This document shows, one piece after another, positions 1 through 8,627 of a stretch of DNA of 31,892 nucleotides. The notes under the pieces were generated by a model that had not been told where the DNA came from, did no database searches, and was given only the letters and a program-made list of their open reading frames with translations. The stretch is taken from assembly GCA_041581635.1 (NCBI GenBank), contig JBFICW010000029.1:1-31892 (forward strand). Reading direction: 5' to 3'. The position numbers and the translations under genes were made by a program. This DNA is from Porticoccus sp041581635 (GTDB lineage: Bacteria > Pseudomonadota > Gammaproteobacteria > Pseudomonadales > Porticoccaceae). Positions within the stretch are counted from its first letter, which is position 1. Each line of letters opens with the position of its first letter.

Positions 1-690
1 ATGAGACTGGCAGTGAGTTATGGTGGGCTTGTTAGGGTTGATGCCAAGAGCCGCCAAGCGTTCCAGAGCGTCCTCATGAATTCGTTGGTTACGCTTGAAG
101 TCCATCATACTGGTCCATTCGCAATGAACTGCGCCAGGGATATGACCTCCTTTTGCTGCAAGGATTTTTTCACCTGAGTACTCAGCAGCACTTCTGGCAT
201 CCCAAATTTGCAGGTTGCCGCTATCCAGGCAGGCCATAATTTCATCTGCCTCAATAATGGGTGAGCGGTCTATGTTGATCTCTCGTTCAATCGCCTGGGT
301 TGTGGGTACGTCGGTGGTTGTGGGGTGCCCTTCATTGTGCCAGGCAATCAGGCCTCCATTCAGGTATGACCAGTTCTTGTGTCCTATCACATCCAGCGTC
401 CAGATGAAGCGACCGGCCCAGCCACCACCTTCATCGTCATAGGCAATTACATGTTTATCTTCAGTTAATCCGATGCTACAGGCCATTGCCGATAATTTTT
501 CTTTAGGGGGCAACTTATTTGGGCCGGGCACGGAACCAGACATCAATTCTTTTGGTGAAACATGAACCGCACCAGGAATATGCATCCTGCTATAGAGTGA
601 ATCATTGCAAAGATCAACAATTAGCAGGTTAGGTTGGTCCAGTAGTTCAACGAGGACTTCGGGTTCCAGTAATTTTGGTATGTCTGACAT
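1..690 (-). CDS. Tandem-domain rhodanese (thiosulfate/3-mercaptopyruvate sulfurtransferase), 3' end cut by window edge
   Basis: The minus-strand frame opens with ATG at 688-690 behind an AGAG ribosome site and stays open for 230 codons to the edge, so the C-terminus is missing. Sequence seen: an N-terminal rhodanese domain (about residues 1-125) with GAVHVSP and DDEGGGWAGR, where Asp/Glu replace the catalytic Cys as in the inactive first domain of this family. A second domain follows (about 135 on) with WDARSAAEYSG, a GHIPGAVHCEW motif, and the start of the active loop THCQSH with the likely persulfide Cys227. Known role: sulfur transfer from thiosulfate or mercaptopyruvate to cyanide or thiols in the cytoplasm. 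It lies 71 bp downstream of rsgA on the same strand and is probably cotranscribed with it; in pseudomonads psd usually follows. Which sulfur donor it uses cannot be decided here. Confidence 0.9.
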   Translation of the reverse strand, partial: MSDIPKLLEPEVLVELLDQPNLLIVDLCNDSLYSRMHIPGAVHVSPKELMSGSVPGPNKLPPKEKLSAMACSIGLTEDKHVIAYDDEGGGWAGRFIWTLDVIGHKNWSYLNGGLIAWHNEGHPTTTDVPTTQAIEREINIDRSPIIEADEIMACLDSGNLQIWDARSAAEYSGEKILAAKGGHIPGAVHCEWTSMMDFKRNQRIHEDALERLAALGINPNKPTITHCQSH

Positions 691-761
691 CGTGATTCTC
701 TTTAAAAATAAGCTGTACTAAAAGGTTGAGATTGTACCATTCATGGGAAGCTTGGTAATGC

Positions 762-1784
762 TTATTGCCCTTGTTCCAGGCTATGTACAATGTGCCAATA
801 GCTATCAAACCGTTCCTTTTCTACTATTCCATCCTCAACGGCTTGGCAGAGGGCGCAGCCTGGCTCCTGCTGGTGTTGGCAATCTCTAAATTTGCAGTTT
901 CCCAGGAAGGGTCGAAACTCAATAAACCCATTTGCAATTGACGCTGCATCAAGATGCCACAGACCGAATTCACGGATGCCAGGTGAATCGATTACATCAC
1001 CACCGTTTGGGAGGTGAAACAATTGCGAGGTGGTGGTGGTATGAGTGCCTTTTGCTTTCGAGGCAGAAAGAGCGCCTACAGCAGTGTTAATTTCAGGTGA
1101 GAGAGTATTCAGTAGCGAGGACTTGCCAACACCAGACTGGCCGACAAACACGCTCGTCAACCCTTCTAGGTAATCTTCGAGGCGGTCAACACCTTCTCCT
1201 GTTTGAGCAGAAACTAAAAAGCACTCGTAGCCGAGCTTGAGGTAATTGTCGAGCATGTCGTTCAAGGTATTGCAGTTGTTGTCGTCAATCAAGTCAGCTT
1301 TATTCAGAATGATCACGGGCTTAATAGACTGATTTTCGGCAGCCACTAAATAGCGGTTAATCAGGTTGGTATGGGGTTCCGGGTATGGGGCAATGACAAT
1401 GATAATTCGGTCTATGTTTGCAGCGACAGGTCGTAACTTACCGCGGTTATCCGGTCGGCATAACTCTGATTTTCTGGGGTGCTGTGAAGTGACCACGCCC
1501 TGATGCTCACCATTTTGCCAAGCGACCCTGTCGCCAGTCACAATGGTTGGTAGATTAGCCCGAAGATGGCAACGGCGAATGCCTTCCCCTGAGTGTTGTT
1601 CTGGTTCTACGTCGACTTGTTTTCCGTAACTAGCGATCACCCTGCCGTTTTGTTCTGGGCCTAAATCAGAGGGAGACAGGTACTCATCAGCCTCTTGTTG
1701 GGCGTTGACCTGAGCTCTGGTTTTAGCCTGATTTTCTTGAATCCGCAGGCGTTGTTGCTTGGTTAGACGGCGCTTTGTCAACAT
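762..1784 (-). CDS. rsgA: Small ribosomal subunit biogenesis GTPase RsgA
   Basis: This circularly permuted GTPase assists late maturation of the 30S subunit and is stimulated by the ribosome. Its 340 residues match the family length. Visible order: basic N-terminal tail, OB-fold (about 45-110), then the permuted G motifs: G4 NKAD at 161-164, G1 GQSGVGKSS at 215-223, G3 DSPG at 266-269. The C-terminal zinc site has Cys297, Cys302, His304 and Cys310 in the spacing typical of RsgA. It is transcribed divergently from the mechanosensitive channel gene, with 97 bp between the starts, and away from orn, a neighbourhood common in gammaproteobacteria. The rhodanese gene follows on the same strand. Nothing looks odd. 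Confidence 0.97.
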   Translation of the reverse strand: MLTKRRLTKQQRLRIQENQAKTRAQVNAQQEADEYLSPSDLGPEQNGRVIASYGKQVDVEPEQHSGEGIRRCHLRANLPTIVTGDRVAWQNGEHQGVVTSQHPRKSELCRPDNRGKLRPVAANIDRIIIVIAPYPEPHTNLINRYLVAAENQSIKPVIILNKADLIDDNNCNTLNDMLDNYLKLGYECFLVSAQTGEGVDRLEDYLEGLTSVFVGQSGVGKSSLLNTLSPEINTAVGALSASKAKGTHTTTTSQLFHLPNGGDVIDSPGIREFGLWHLDAASIANGFIEFRPFLGNCKFRDCQHQQEPGCALCQAVEDGIVEKERFDSYWHIVHSLEQGQ

Positions 1785-1881
1785 AGCTCCTTAGTTTAGG
1801 CAGGCATCATAGGCCTGTCATTCGCTGGCGTAGTTGAGCGCAAGGATATAGCATACGGGGAACGAGGGACAGGAACTGAAT

Positions 1882-2946
1882 ATGCTTAATTTAGAGGGAG
1901 TTTACCAGTCGCTGGCCAAGCTTGTGCCGCTCATATCAACCATTGCTGTGATTGTATTCGTGCTTTGGCTGGCCAACTGGGTATTGTTGCGACGTGCCAG
2001 CTTAACGACAGAATCTCGCTTGCCCGGCCAGGTAATCATGCTGGTTCTAAGTGCTATTGCATTAATAGCCGTTATTCTGGCTCTGCCTGTGGGTGAATCT
2101 ACTCGTGGAGACTTACTCGGTTTATTGGGGTTGATTCTGACGGGTGTCATTGCATTGTCATCAACTACATTTGTGTCTAATGCCATGGCGGGATTGATGT
2201 TGCGCTCAGTGCAAAGCTTTCGTCACGGTGACTTTATTCGAGCAGGTGAACACTTCGGACGAGTGACCGAGCGTGGTTTATTTCATACAGAAATTCAATC
2301 GGAAGACCGGGATTTAATCACCTTGCCAAACCTCTTTTTGGCCTCCAGTCCGGTAACAGTGGTAAGCTCTTCCGGCACGATTATTTCTTGTGATCTCTCT
2401 CTCGGCTACGATGTGCCACATTATCAGGTCGAGTCTCTGCTGAAGGACGCTGCTGTCGCAGCCGGATTGCAGGAGTCGTTTGTCCAGATTATGTCGCTTG
2501 GTGATTTCTCTGTTAGTTATCGAATTGCCGGTTATTATGCTGAAGTAAAACATTTGCTATCGGGAAGGAGTCGGCTGAAACGGGAGGTGCTTGATAAACT
2601 TCATGGTGCAGATATTGAAATTGTGTCGCCTTCATTTATGAATCAGCGGCAATTTAATAGCGGTGAAAAATTTATGTCGGCACCCAAGCCACTCAATCCA
2701 CTTGAAATTGGAGAGATGGCTCCCGAATCGCTGATCTTTGACAAGGCGAATAAAGCAGAAAAGATCCGCATTCTTAAGGACGAACAGCAAACCTTAGTTG
2801 ATGAAATCAAAGTATTAAAGGTACAGCTAGAAGGGCTGGATGATGCCCAGGCGGTAGAGATTAAGGGCAAGATATTTAAGTGCGAAGAACGTTTAGAAAA
2901 ACTTGAAAACATTATCCGAGTAGCAAAAGAAACCCCCCATGAATGA
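1882..2946 (+). CDS. MscS-family mechanosensitive ion channel protein
   Basis: A 354-residue inner-membrane protein, predicted to open under membrane tension and release solutes on hypo-osmotic shock. Seen in the sequence: hydrophobic segments at about residues 15-36, 50-70 and 78-100. The third is followed by the MscS pore-helix/beta-domain signature, with SFRHGDFIRAG, then a stretch matching the middle beta domain (EDRDLITLPNLFL) and the alpha/beta region to about 250. The last 70 residues (about 285-350) are charged and coiled-coil-like, with heptads of Leu, Ile and Val. The start ATG has an AGGA ribosome site 8 bases upstream. Its last 8 bases overlap orn, so the two are probably translationally coupled. 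It is a small member of a diverse family; which ions it passes cannot be read from the sequence. Confidence 0.88.
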   Translation: MLNLEGVYQSLAKLVPLISTIAVIVFVLWLANWVLLRRASLTTESRLPGQVIMLVLSAIALIAVILALPVGESTRGDLLGLLGLILTGVIALSSTTFVSNAMAGLMLRSVQSFRHGDFIRAGEHFGRVTERGLFHTEIQSEDRDLITLPNLFLASSPVTVVSSSGTIISCDLSLGYDVPHYQVESLLKDAAVAAGLQESFVQIMSLGDFSVSYRIAGYYAEVKHLLSGRSRLKREVLDKLHGADIEIVSPSFMNQRQFNSGEKFMSAPKPLNPLEIGEMAPESLIFDKANKAEKIRILKDEQQTLVDEIKVLKVQLEGLDDAQAVEIKGKIFKCEERLEKLENIIRVAKETPHE

Positions 2947-3544
2947 AACTAATAGTGTAGACAGCAGCGAAGCAAACGTTTCTATTATAAAAGACCCATT
3001 AAATTTAATTTGGATCGACCTGGAAATGACCGGCCTGGATACTGAGCGCGATGTGATTATTGAAATTGCCACAGTTGTCACCGACAAGAACCTCAATATT
3101 CTTGGCGAAGGCCCAATATTTGCCATTCACCAGCCAGATTCATTGCTTGATGGTATGGACGAATGGAATACTCGACAGCATGGCCAGTCGGGATTAACTG
3201 AGCGGGTTCGTAGTAGCTCGACGACGATGGCCGAGGCAGAGCAGGCCACCATCGAATTTTTACAACAGTTTGTCGACGCAAGAAAGTCGCCAATCTGCGG
3301 CAATTCCATCTGTCAGGATCGACGTTTTTTGGCTCGACAAATGCCCGAGCTGGAAGCATTTTTCCACTATCGGAATTTGGATGTTAGCAGTGTGAAGGAA
3401 ATAGCCCATCGCTGGAGGCCCGAATTACTTAAAGGTTTCAGCAAGAAGGGGTCTCATCTGGCCATGGATGATATAAAAGATTCTATTGCAGAGCTTAGCT
3501 ATTACCGCGACGTATTTTTTAATATGGCTGAAATAAAAGATTAA
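2939..3544 (+). CDS. orn: Oligoribonuclease (DEDDh 3'-5' exoribonuclease)
   Basis: It degrades 2- to 5-nt RNA, including pGpG from cyclic-di-GMP breakdown, to mononucleotides in the cytoplasm. The five catalytic residues are all present: Asp27 and Glu29 (IDLEMTGLD), Asp127 (CQDRRFL), His173 and Asp178 (SHLAMDDIKDS). Each is exactly 15 positions later than in E. coli Orn. The protein is therefore 201 residues against about 181 usually, the difference being a polar N-terminal extension of unknown use. No in-frame ATG, GTG or TTG lies between 2939 and the conserved core, so the start is not a miscall. It overlaps the upstream channel gene by 8 bp and the YtoQ gene follows within 4 bp. Confidence 0.97.
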   Translation: MNETNSVDSSEANVSIIKDPLNLIWIDLEMTGLDTERDVIIEIATVVTDKNLNILGEGPIFAIHQPDSLLDGMDEWNTRQHGQSGLTERVRSSSTTMAEAEQATIEFLQQFVDARKSPICGNSICQDRRFLARQMPELEAFFHYRNLDVSSVKEIAHRWRPELLKGFSKKGSHLAMDDIKDSIAELSYYRDVFFNMAEIKD

Positions 3545-3548
3545 GGGA

Positions 3549-3998
3549 ATGAGTTCTATGTGGCAGGTTTATCTTTCTGGGGAAATTCACACGGATTGGC
3601 GTGACAAAATTATCCGCGGGGTCGAAAAACTTAATTTGCCCGTACAATTTAGCTCGGCAGTTACCAATCATGAGGCCAGTGATGCTGCCGGTGATGTCTT
3701 GGGCGAAGAGGAACATCAATTCTGGCGTGATCATAAGTCAGCCAAAGTAAATGCCATTAGAATCAAGACTCAAATAGAACAATCAGATTTGGCCATTATT
3801 CGTTTTGGCGATAAGTATAAGCAGTGGAATGCCGCGTTTGATGCGGGCTATTGCGCGGCATTGGGTACACCTTATATTACCCTGCATGATGAGAGCATTA
3901 TTCACCCATTAAAGGAAGTCGATGCCAGTGCCATGGCTTGGGCGCAGACGACAGATCAGGTGGTGGAAATAATGAATTATCTGATAAACCAAAAATAG
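3549..3998 (+). CDS. YtoQ family protein
   Basis: A soluble protein of 149 residues (146 from the second ATG) recognised as YtoQ-like from WQVYLSGEIHTDWR at the start, the FSSAVTNHEASDAAGD region, and RFGDKYKQWNAAFDAG in the middle. The fold resembles the nucleoside 2-deoxyribosyltransferase/TIR-like group (an early LSGE strand followed by an acidic FDAGY helix), but no substrate is established for YtoQ and I do not assign one. Two in-frame ATGs exist: 3549 sits directly against AAGGGA, whereas 3558 has that Shine-Dalgarno at normal spacing and is the more likely start. It follows orn by 4 bp and is presumably in the same transcript. It converges with queG. Confidence 0.85.
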   Translation: MSSMWQVYLSGEIHTDWRDKIIRGVEKLNLPVQFSSAVTNHEASDAAGDVLGEEEHQFWRDHKSAKVNAIRIKTQIEQSDLAIIRFGDKYKQWNAAFDAGYCAALGTPYITLHDESIIHPLKEVDASAMAWAQTTDQVVEIMNYLINQK

Positions 3999-4035
3999 CT
4001 GGCGATACTGAGCAGTGGGGTAAGTTACCCGGAGT

Positions 4036-5163
4036 TCAGCGGTTAATTAACGGATTCGTGATTTTTCGTTTACGTTTTCTTTTGCCCGTTTCTGATAAGG
4101 CATGTTGCCCCAGTGCCCATTTAACGTGTTCCCGAACGATTTCTGATGGGTAAACCTGTCTACTGTTCAGAGCATTAAGAACCTTGTCAGAGGTGGGAGC
4201 ATTACCCAAGCCAATGGCGAGGTTCCGCAACCACCGCTCATAGCCGATACGACGGATAGGCGATCCCTCGGTAAATTTTAAAAACTCAGCTTCACTCCAT
4301 AAAAACAATTCTGCCAGCTCTCTATTTCCAAGGTTGTGTCGAGGTGAAAAGTCCTTTTCCGTAGTGGGGGTGGCACCTTTGTTCCACGGGCAGATTGCTT
4401 GGCAGTCATCACAACCAAAGACCCGGTTACCCATGGGTTCACGAAACTCCTCGGGGATACTGCCTTTATGTTCAATAGTGAGATAGGAAATACACCTTCT
4501 GGCATCCAGGACATAGGGTTCAGGGAATGCATCTGTCGGGCAGACTTTCAGGCAGGCCTTACAATCACCACACTGATCTATTTCTGTTGATTGATCTACG
4601 GGTAGGGGCAGGCTGGTATAAATTTCACCCAGAAAAAACCAGGATCCGGCCTCACTATTAATCACTAAGGTGTGTTTCCCCATCCAGCCGAGCCCGGCTT
4701 TTTCTGCCAGCGGTTTCTCCATAACAGGGGCGCTGTCCACAAACGGTCGTTGAATGACGCTGTCAGGTACTGCATGTTCAATTTCTTTGGCAAGGGTGGT
4801 AAGCCGCTTGCGTATTAATTTGTGGTAATCGCGGCCCAAGGCATACCGTGAAATATAGGCTTTATCTTCATCCTTGAGAACGGCAATCATATTGCTGTCA
4901 TCTGGTAGATAGTCCATTCGTACGCTGATAACCCGTTGAGTCCCAGGGAGTAATTGTTCGGGGTGATAACGCTTCTCTCCGTGCTCGCTCATCCACTGCA
5001 TATCACCCTGATAGTCTTTTTGTAGCCATTGATTGAGTCGTTCACCCGTTTCGGATAGCTCGGTATCGGTAATGGTTACTTGCTGAAAACCCAGTGCCTG
5101 TCCCCATTTCTTGATCTGTTGGGCCAGTTGTGGGTAATCAATTTGTTCTATTGTGAGCGGCAT
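4036..5163 (-). CDS. queG: Epoxyqueuosine reductase QueG (B12 and Fe-S dependent)
   Basis: It catalyses the last step of queuosine formation in tRNA, reducing epoxyqueuosine with cobalamin and two [4Fe-4S] clusters in the cytoplasm. The 375-residue length fits. Seen: an N-terminal QueG domain with FVDSAPVMEK, whose Asp143 matches the proposed catalytic acid. The ferredoxin-like part follows, with CGDCKACLKVCP (Cys198, 201, 204, 208) and CDDCQAICPWNK (Cys251, 254, 258), plus Cys224. A C-terminal HEAT-like tail ends in a strongly basic GKRKRKRK stretch. The gene is divergent from nnr, 65 bp apart, a classic gammaproteobacterial pairing, and converges with the YtoQ gene. Presence of this gene implies that the cell makes or salvages cobalamin; QueH is the usual B12-independent alternative. 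Confidence 0.97.
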   Translation of the reverse strand: MPLTIEQIDYPQLAQQIKKWGQALGFQQVTITDTELSETGERLNQWLQKDYQGDMQWMSEHGEKRYHPEQLLPGTQRVISVRMDYLPDDSNMIAVLKDEDKAYISRYALGRDYHKLIRKRLTTLAKEIEHAVPDSVIQRPFVDSAPVMEKPLAEKAGLGWMGKHTLVINSEAGSWFFLGEIYTSLPLPVDQSTEIDQCGDCKACLKVCPTDAFPEPYVLDARRCISYLTIEHKGSIPEEFREPMGNRVFGCDDCQAICPWNKGATPTTEKDFSPRHNLGNRELAELFLWSEAEFLKFTEGSPIRRIGYERWLRNLAIGLGNAPTSDKVLNALNSRQVYPSEIVREHVKWALGQHALSETGKRKRKRKITNPLINR

Positions 5164-5189
5164 AGTCGAACAGCGGTTTGAAGTTGGCG

Positions 5190-5195
5190 TATAAT
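5190..5195 (+). promoter_or_regulatory. Candidate sigma70 -10 box upstream of nnr
   Basis: A perfect TATAAT lies 33 bases before the nnr start in the 65-bp queG/nnr intergenic region and would place transcription initiation near 5202. The corresponding -35 position (about 5166-5172) is weak, with no clear TTGACA. The call rests on the -10 match and location only. Confidence 0.4.
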
Positions 5196-5228
5196 TTTGC
5201 CAGATATTGACTGAATAATCGGGATTTT

Positions 5229-6734
5229 ATGCTTTATTCATTACCATCAGCGCTATATACCGCTGAACAAGTACGCGAATTGGATCGAATAGCCATTCGG
5301 GAGCGTGGAATACCGGGTATTCAATTAATGAAGAAAGCAGGGCGGGTTGTTTATCGCGAGATTAACCGTCGTTGGCCGGGTTTACCTATCACGGTATTTT
5401 GTGGTGCTGGCAATAATGGCGGGGATGGCTATATTGTAGCGGCCCTGGCGGCGCAGAACCGGATCCCCGTGCAGATTATTCAGGTGGCAGCGCCAGAAAA
5501 ATTAACCGGCGATGCACATAGTGCCTACGAATATGCCGTGGCAGCCGGAGTGCCGATGGTACCGTTTAGTGATTGTCTCGATCTTCAAGCCGATTCCCAG
5601 GTTGGTATTGTTGTGGATGCATTACTGGGCACCGGTCTGCGTGGCGGAGTGCGCGAGCCCTATGCTCAGGCAATAAGGGTAATTAACGCGAGTGAGTTGC
5701 CAGTGCTGGCTGTCGATATTCCTTCAGGCCTTTCCAGCGATACGGGTTCCGCTGCCAATGTTGCCGTAGCGGCAAATATGACGGCCACGTTTATCGGTTT
5801 AAAACAAGGATTATTTACCGGGCGTGGGCCCGCTCTGTGTGGTGAATTGGTTTACGACAACTTATCGGTGCCTGCCGATATTTTTGCGAGCGTTCCGTGT
5901 AGGGCGATGCGCTTGCAGCTACAAGAAATGATGGCACAACTTACGCCGCGTTCTCGGGATGCCCATAAGGGTGACTTTGGGCATGTGATGGTGATTGGTG
6001 GCGATCATGGATTTGGTGGTGCCACCGCAATGGCGGCTGAGGCTGCATTGCGAACCGGTGCTGGGTTGGTAAGCGTGGCCACAAGACCTGAACATGTGTC
6101 GGCTATTTTGGCTCGCCGTCCCGAGTTGATGGTGAAGGGCGTTACCTCGGGGCAGGAGCTGGTTCCCTTGTTAAGCTCGCCGACGGTTCTGGTGGTTGGC
6201 CCTGGCCTGGGTCGATCCCCTTGGTCGGAGCAAATGCTTCAACAGGCCGTAGCGACTGGATTACCGATGGTGGTAGATGCCGATGCGTTAAATATTATCA
6301 GTCAAGACCGAGTCATACCCAATCCAGGTGGTGAAAATTGGGTGATGACCCCTCACCCTGGCGAGGCCGCGCGGTTGCTTGGTATTAGCAATGCCGAGGT
6401 GCAGGCGGATAGATTCTCGGCAGTAAGAGCATTACACAAAAAGTTTAAGGCTGCCGTGGTGCTAAAAGGTGCGGGTTCTTTGGTGTGTACGTCGCAGGAT
6501 AGTCCTGTTGGTGTTTGTGATGCCGGCAATCCTGGTATGGCTTCTGGTGGTATGGGTGACGTGCTCAGTGGCATAGTCGGCGCTTTGTTGGCTCAAGGGC
6601 TTCACTCGGATATTGCGCTGCCCATGGGAGTCTGTCTTCATGCTGAGGCCGCCGATATGGCAGCTGCCAATGGAGAGCGCGGCCTACTCGCCACCGACTT
6701 GTTCGGTCCATTGCGCCAATTGGTGAATGGATGA
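5229..6734 (+). CDS. nnr: Bifunctional NAD(P)H-hydrate repair enzyme Nnr (epimerase + ADP-dependent dehydratase)
   Basis: It repairs hydrated NADH and NADPH in the cytoplasm: the N-terminal YjeF_N domain epimerises the R form and the C-terminal kinase-like domain dehydrates the S form using ADP. In 501 residues one sees the N-domain (about 1-220) with FCGAGNNGGDGY and the DALLGTGLRG loop. The C-domain (about 235-495) carries KGDFGHVMVIGG, TPHPGEAARLLG, VLKGAGSLV and the phosphate loop GNPGMASGGMGDVLSG. The gene starts a tight series: its TGA overlaps the tsaE ATG (ATGA), so translation of the two is coupled. This order, nnr-tsaE-amidase-mutL, is conserved in gammaproteobacteria. Confidence 0.97.
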   Translation: MLYSLPSALYTAEQVRELDRIAIRERGIPGIQLMKKAGRVVYREINRRWPGLPITVFCGAGNNGGDGYIVAALAAQNRIPVQIIQVAAPEKLTGDAHSAYEYAVAAGVPMVPFSDCLDLQADSQVGIVVDALLGTGLRGGVREPYAQAIRVINASELPVLAVDIPSGLSSDTGSAANVAVAANMTATFIGLKQGLFTGRGPALCGELVYDNLSVPADIFASVPCRAMRLQLQEMMAQLTPRSRDAHKGDFGHVMVIGGDHGFGGATAMAAEAALRTGAGLVSVATRPEHVSAILARRPELMVKGVTSGQELVPLLSSPTVLVVGPGLGRSPWSEQMLQQAVATGLPMVVDADALNIISQDRVIPNPGGENWVMTPHPGEAARLLGISNAEVQADRFSAVRALHKKFKAAVVLKGAGSLVCTSQDSPVGVCDAGNPGMASGGMGDVLSGIVGALLAQGLHSDIALPMGVCLHAEAADMAAANGERGLLATDLFGPLRQLVNG

Positions 6735-7228
6735 GTCAATTGTTCCAGAGGACTGTGGTTGGAGAGGCGGCAATGGTTCAGCTTGGTACTCAACTTGGTC
6801 GTGCATTGCAAAACAGAGCGCTAATTTTTCTGGAGGGCGATTTGGGTGCGGGAAAAACCACCCTGTGTCGGGGCGTGATGCAGTCATTCGGACATGTTGG
6901 GGCGGTTAAGAGCCCCACCTATACCTTGGTTGAGTCATATCAATTGGGAGAAACCCTGCTTCACCATTTTGATCTGTACCGACTGGGTGACCCGGAAGAG
7001 CTGGAGTTTATCGGTATTCGTGACTACCTGTATCAGGGGAATTATTGTTTGATTGAATGGCCTAATCGTGGAGCCGGAATACTGCCCGTACCGGATCTGG
7101 AGGTGTTGATTAGTGTGACTAAAATGGGTAGGGATGTAAGAATTACATCGGCAACGGATATTGGTGATAGCATTCTGTTGACGTTAAATAAAAATAAGCT
7201 GAATACAAAGACGCAAGAAAAAACATGA
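6731..7228 (+). CDS. tsaE: tRNA threonylcarbamoyladenosine biosynthesis ATPase TsaE
   Basis: It is the ATPase subunit of the TsaB-TsaD-TsaE system that makes t6A37 in ANN-decoding tRNAs. The Walker A motif GDLGAGKTT sits at about residues 37-45, followed by SPTYTLVESYQ and the HFDLYRLGDPEELEFIG block that marks the family; IEWPNRG corresponds to the conserved EWP motif. Its 165 residues are normal. The ATG is inside the nnr stop (4-base overlap). Its own TGA overlaps the start of a 7-codon frame leading to the amidase gene. The C-terminal 25 residues are poorly conserved and Lys/Asn/Thr rich. Confidence 0.96.
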   Translation: MSQLFQRTVVGEAAMVQLGTQLGRALQNRALIFLEGDLGAGKTTLCRGVMQSFGHVGAVKSPTYTLVESYQLGETLLHHFDLYRLGDPEELEFIGIRDYLYQGNYCLIEWPNRGAGILPVPDLEVLISVTKMGRDVRITSATDIGDSILLTLNKNKLNTKTQEKT

Positions 7229-7248
7229 TGAAATTAAGTTGTTGCTGA
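7225..7248 (+). other. Seven-codon leader frame bridging tsaE and the amidase gene
   Basis: ATG at 7225 overlaps the tsaE stop (ATGA) and encodes MMKLSCC. Its TGA at 7246-7248 overlaps the amidase ATG (TGATG). No good Shine-Dalgarno precedes the amidase ATG, so ribosomes could be passed along by reinitiation. This is an inference from the arrangement; expression of the peptide is not shown. Confidence 0.3.
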
Positions 7249-8561
7249 TGCTTCGCAACCTGAGTTGGGTATTTATAGCGCTAGTACTTTTCAGTCAGTC
7301 ACTGGCGGCGGCTACGGTGGACGGTGTTCGAGTTTGGCGAGCACCTGATCACACACGGTTGGTTTTTGATCTCAGTCAGCCTGTAGCTCACAAGGTTTTT
7401 TCACTGGAAAATCCAGACCGGTTGGTGATTGATGTTGAAAATACCTCATTCTCTGCTAACACCGCTGGTCTCGATTTGACCAAATCGCCGATTACCTCGA
7501 TACGGACGGGTAAAAACAATCAAAAAGGCCTGCGAATCGTTCTCGACCTCAAGCAAGCGGTGCGCCCTCGCAGTTTTTCCCTGGCGAGCAACGAGCAATA
7601 TGGCGACAGACTGGTCGTTGATCTGTACGGTCATGATAAGGAAACGATCAAGACCGTAGAGGATGTTACCGCTAAAAACAATCGGCGAGATATTATTATC
7701 GCCATTGATGCCGGACATGGGGGGGAAGACCCTGGTGCTACTGGCCCCAAGCGCATTCGTGAAAAACAGGTGGTTCTAGCCATTAGTCGTGAACTGAAAA
7801 AGCAGTTTGATCGGACGCCAGGTTATCAGGCGGTATTGGTTAGGGATGGCGACTACTATATTCCCCTGCGTGAACGCACCAGCATAGCCCATCAAAAACG
7901 CGCTGATATGTTTATCTCTATCCACGCAGATGCATTTAATAAATCCTCTGCGCATGGTGCCTCAGTGTTTGCGCTCTCTCGGCGTGGAGCAACCAGTGAG
8001 ACCGCCCGCTATCTGGCTGGCCGGGAAAATCGTGCCGATTTAATTGGCGGGGCTGGTAGTGTTAGTCTCGGTGATAAGGATCATATGCTGGCCAGTGTTT
8101 TATTGGATTTGTCGATGACCTCTACGCTCAGCAGTAGTCTGGAAGTGGGGTCTGAGGTGCTGAAATCTATTGGCGGCATTGCCAAATTGCATAAGAAGCG
8201 CGTTGAACAAGCCGGTTTTGTGGTGCTGAAGTCGCCAGATATTCCTTCCATTCTTGTAGAGACCGGTTTTATTTCCAATCCTACTGAGGCAAAGCGCCTA
8301 GCCAGCAAAAGCTATCAACAGAAAATGGCCCATTCTATTTTTCAGGGGGTGAATCGATACTTTACCAATAACCTGCCCTTAGGTACGCTGCTTGCAGCCC
8401 GTAAGTCTAGTGGCGGTGGCACCTACATTATTGCCAGGGGAGACACGCTGTCCGGTATTGCCAATCGTCACAATATTTCTGTAGAAGCGTTGTTGCGTCA
8501 TAATGGGTTGAAAAGTACCCGCATAAGAGTGGGGCAACAGCTCAAAATACCGACCTCATAA
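7248..8561 (+). CDS. N-acetylmuramoyl-L-alanine amidase, AmiB/AmiC type, with AMIN and LysM domains
   Basis: A periplasmic zinc amidase that cleaves the peptide stem from MurNAc at the division septum. From ATG 7248 (437 residues) there is a signal peptide ending near LAAA (residue 22), then an AMIN domain (about 25-130) that targets peptidoglycan or the septum. The Amidase_3 domain (about 145-365) has zinc/catalytic motifs AGHGGEDPGA, the Glu in IREKQV, SIHAD and VETGFISNPTE. A C-terminal LysM domain (YIIARGDTLSGIANRH) follows, as in AmiB/AmiC of pseudomonads. A TTG three codons upstream (7239) is in frame, but ATG 7248 gives the better signal peptide. It follows tsaE and precedes mutL, as in E. 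coli amiB. Activation by EnvC/NlpD-like partners is expected from the family, not seen here. Confidence 0.95.
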   Translation: MLRNLSWVFIALVLFSQSLAAATVDGVRVWRAPDHTRLVFDLSQPVAHKVFSLENPDRLVIDVENTSFSANTAGLDLTKSPITSIRTGKNNQKGLRIVLDLKQAVRPRSFSLASNEQYGDRLVVDLYGHDKETIKTVEDVTAKNNRRDIIIAIDAGHGGEDPGATGPKRIREKQVVLAISRELKKQFDRTPGYQAVLVRDGDYYIPLRERTSIAHQKRADMFISIHADAFNKSSAHGASVFALSRRGATSETARYLAGRENRADLIGGAGSVSLGDKDHMLASVLLDLSMTSTLSSSLEVGSEVLKSIGGIAKLHKKRVEQAGFVVLKSPDIPSILVETGFISNPTEAKRLASKSYQQKMAHSIFQGVNRYFTNNLPLGTLLAARKSSGGGTYIIARGDTLSGIANRHNISVEALLRHNGLKSTRIRVGQQLKIPTS

Positions 8562-8627
8562 ATGACCTAAAGTAACGACGGTATTCAAACGGTATGTTAA
8601 AAACTCTCGACCCGAAGAAAATAAATA

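Noticed and set aside
4017..4031. GGGTAA-G-TTACCC palindrome between the YtoQ gene and queG
   Set aside because: The arms leave no room for a loop and no T run follows, so a terminator is not supported; possible chance palindrome.
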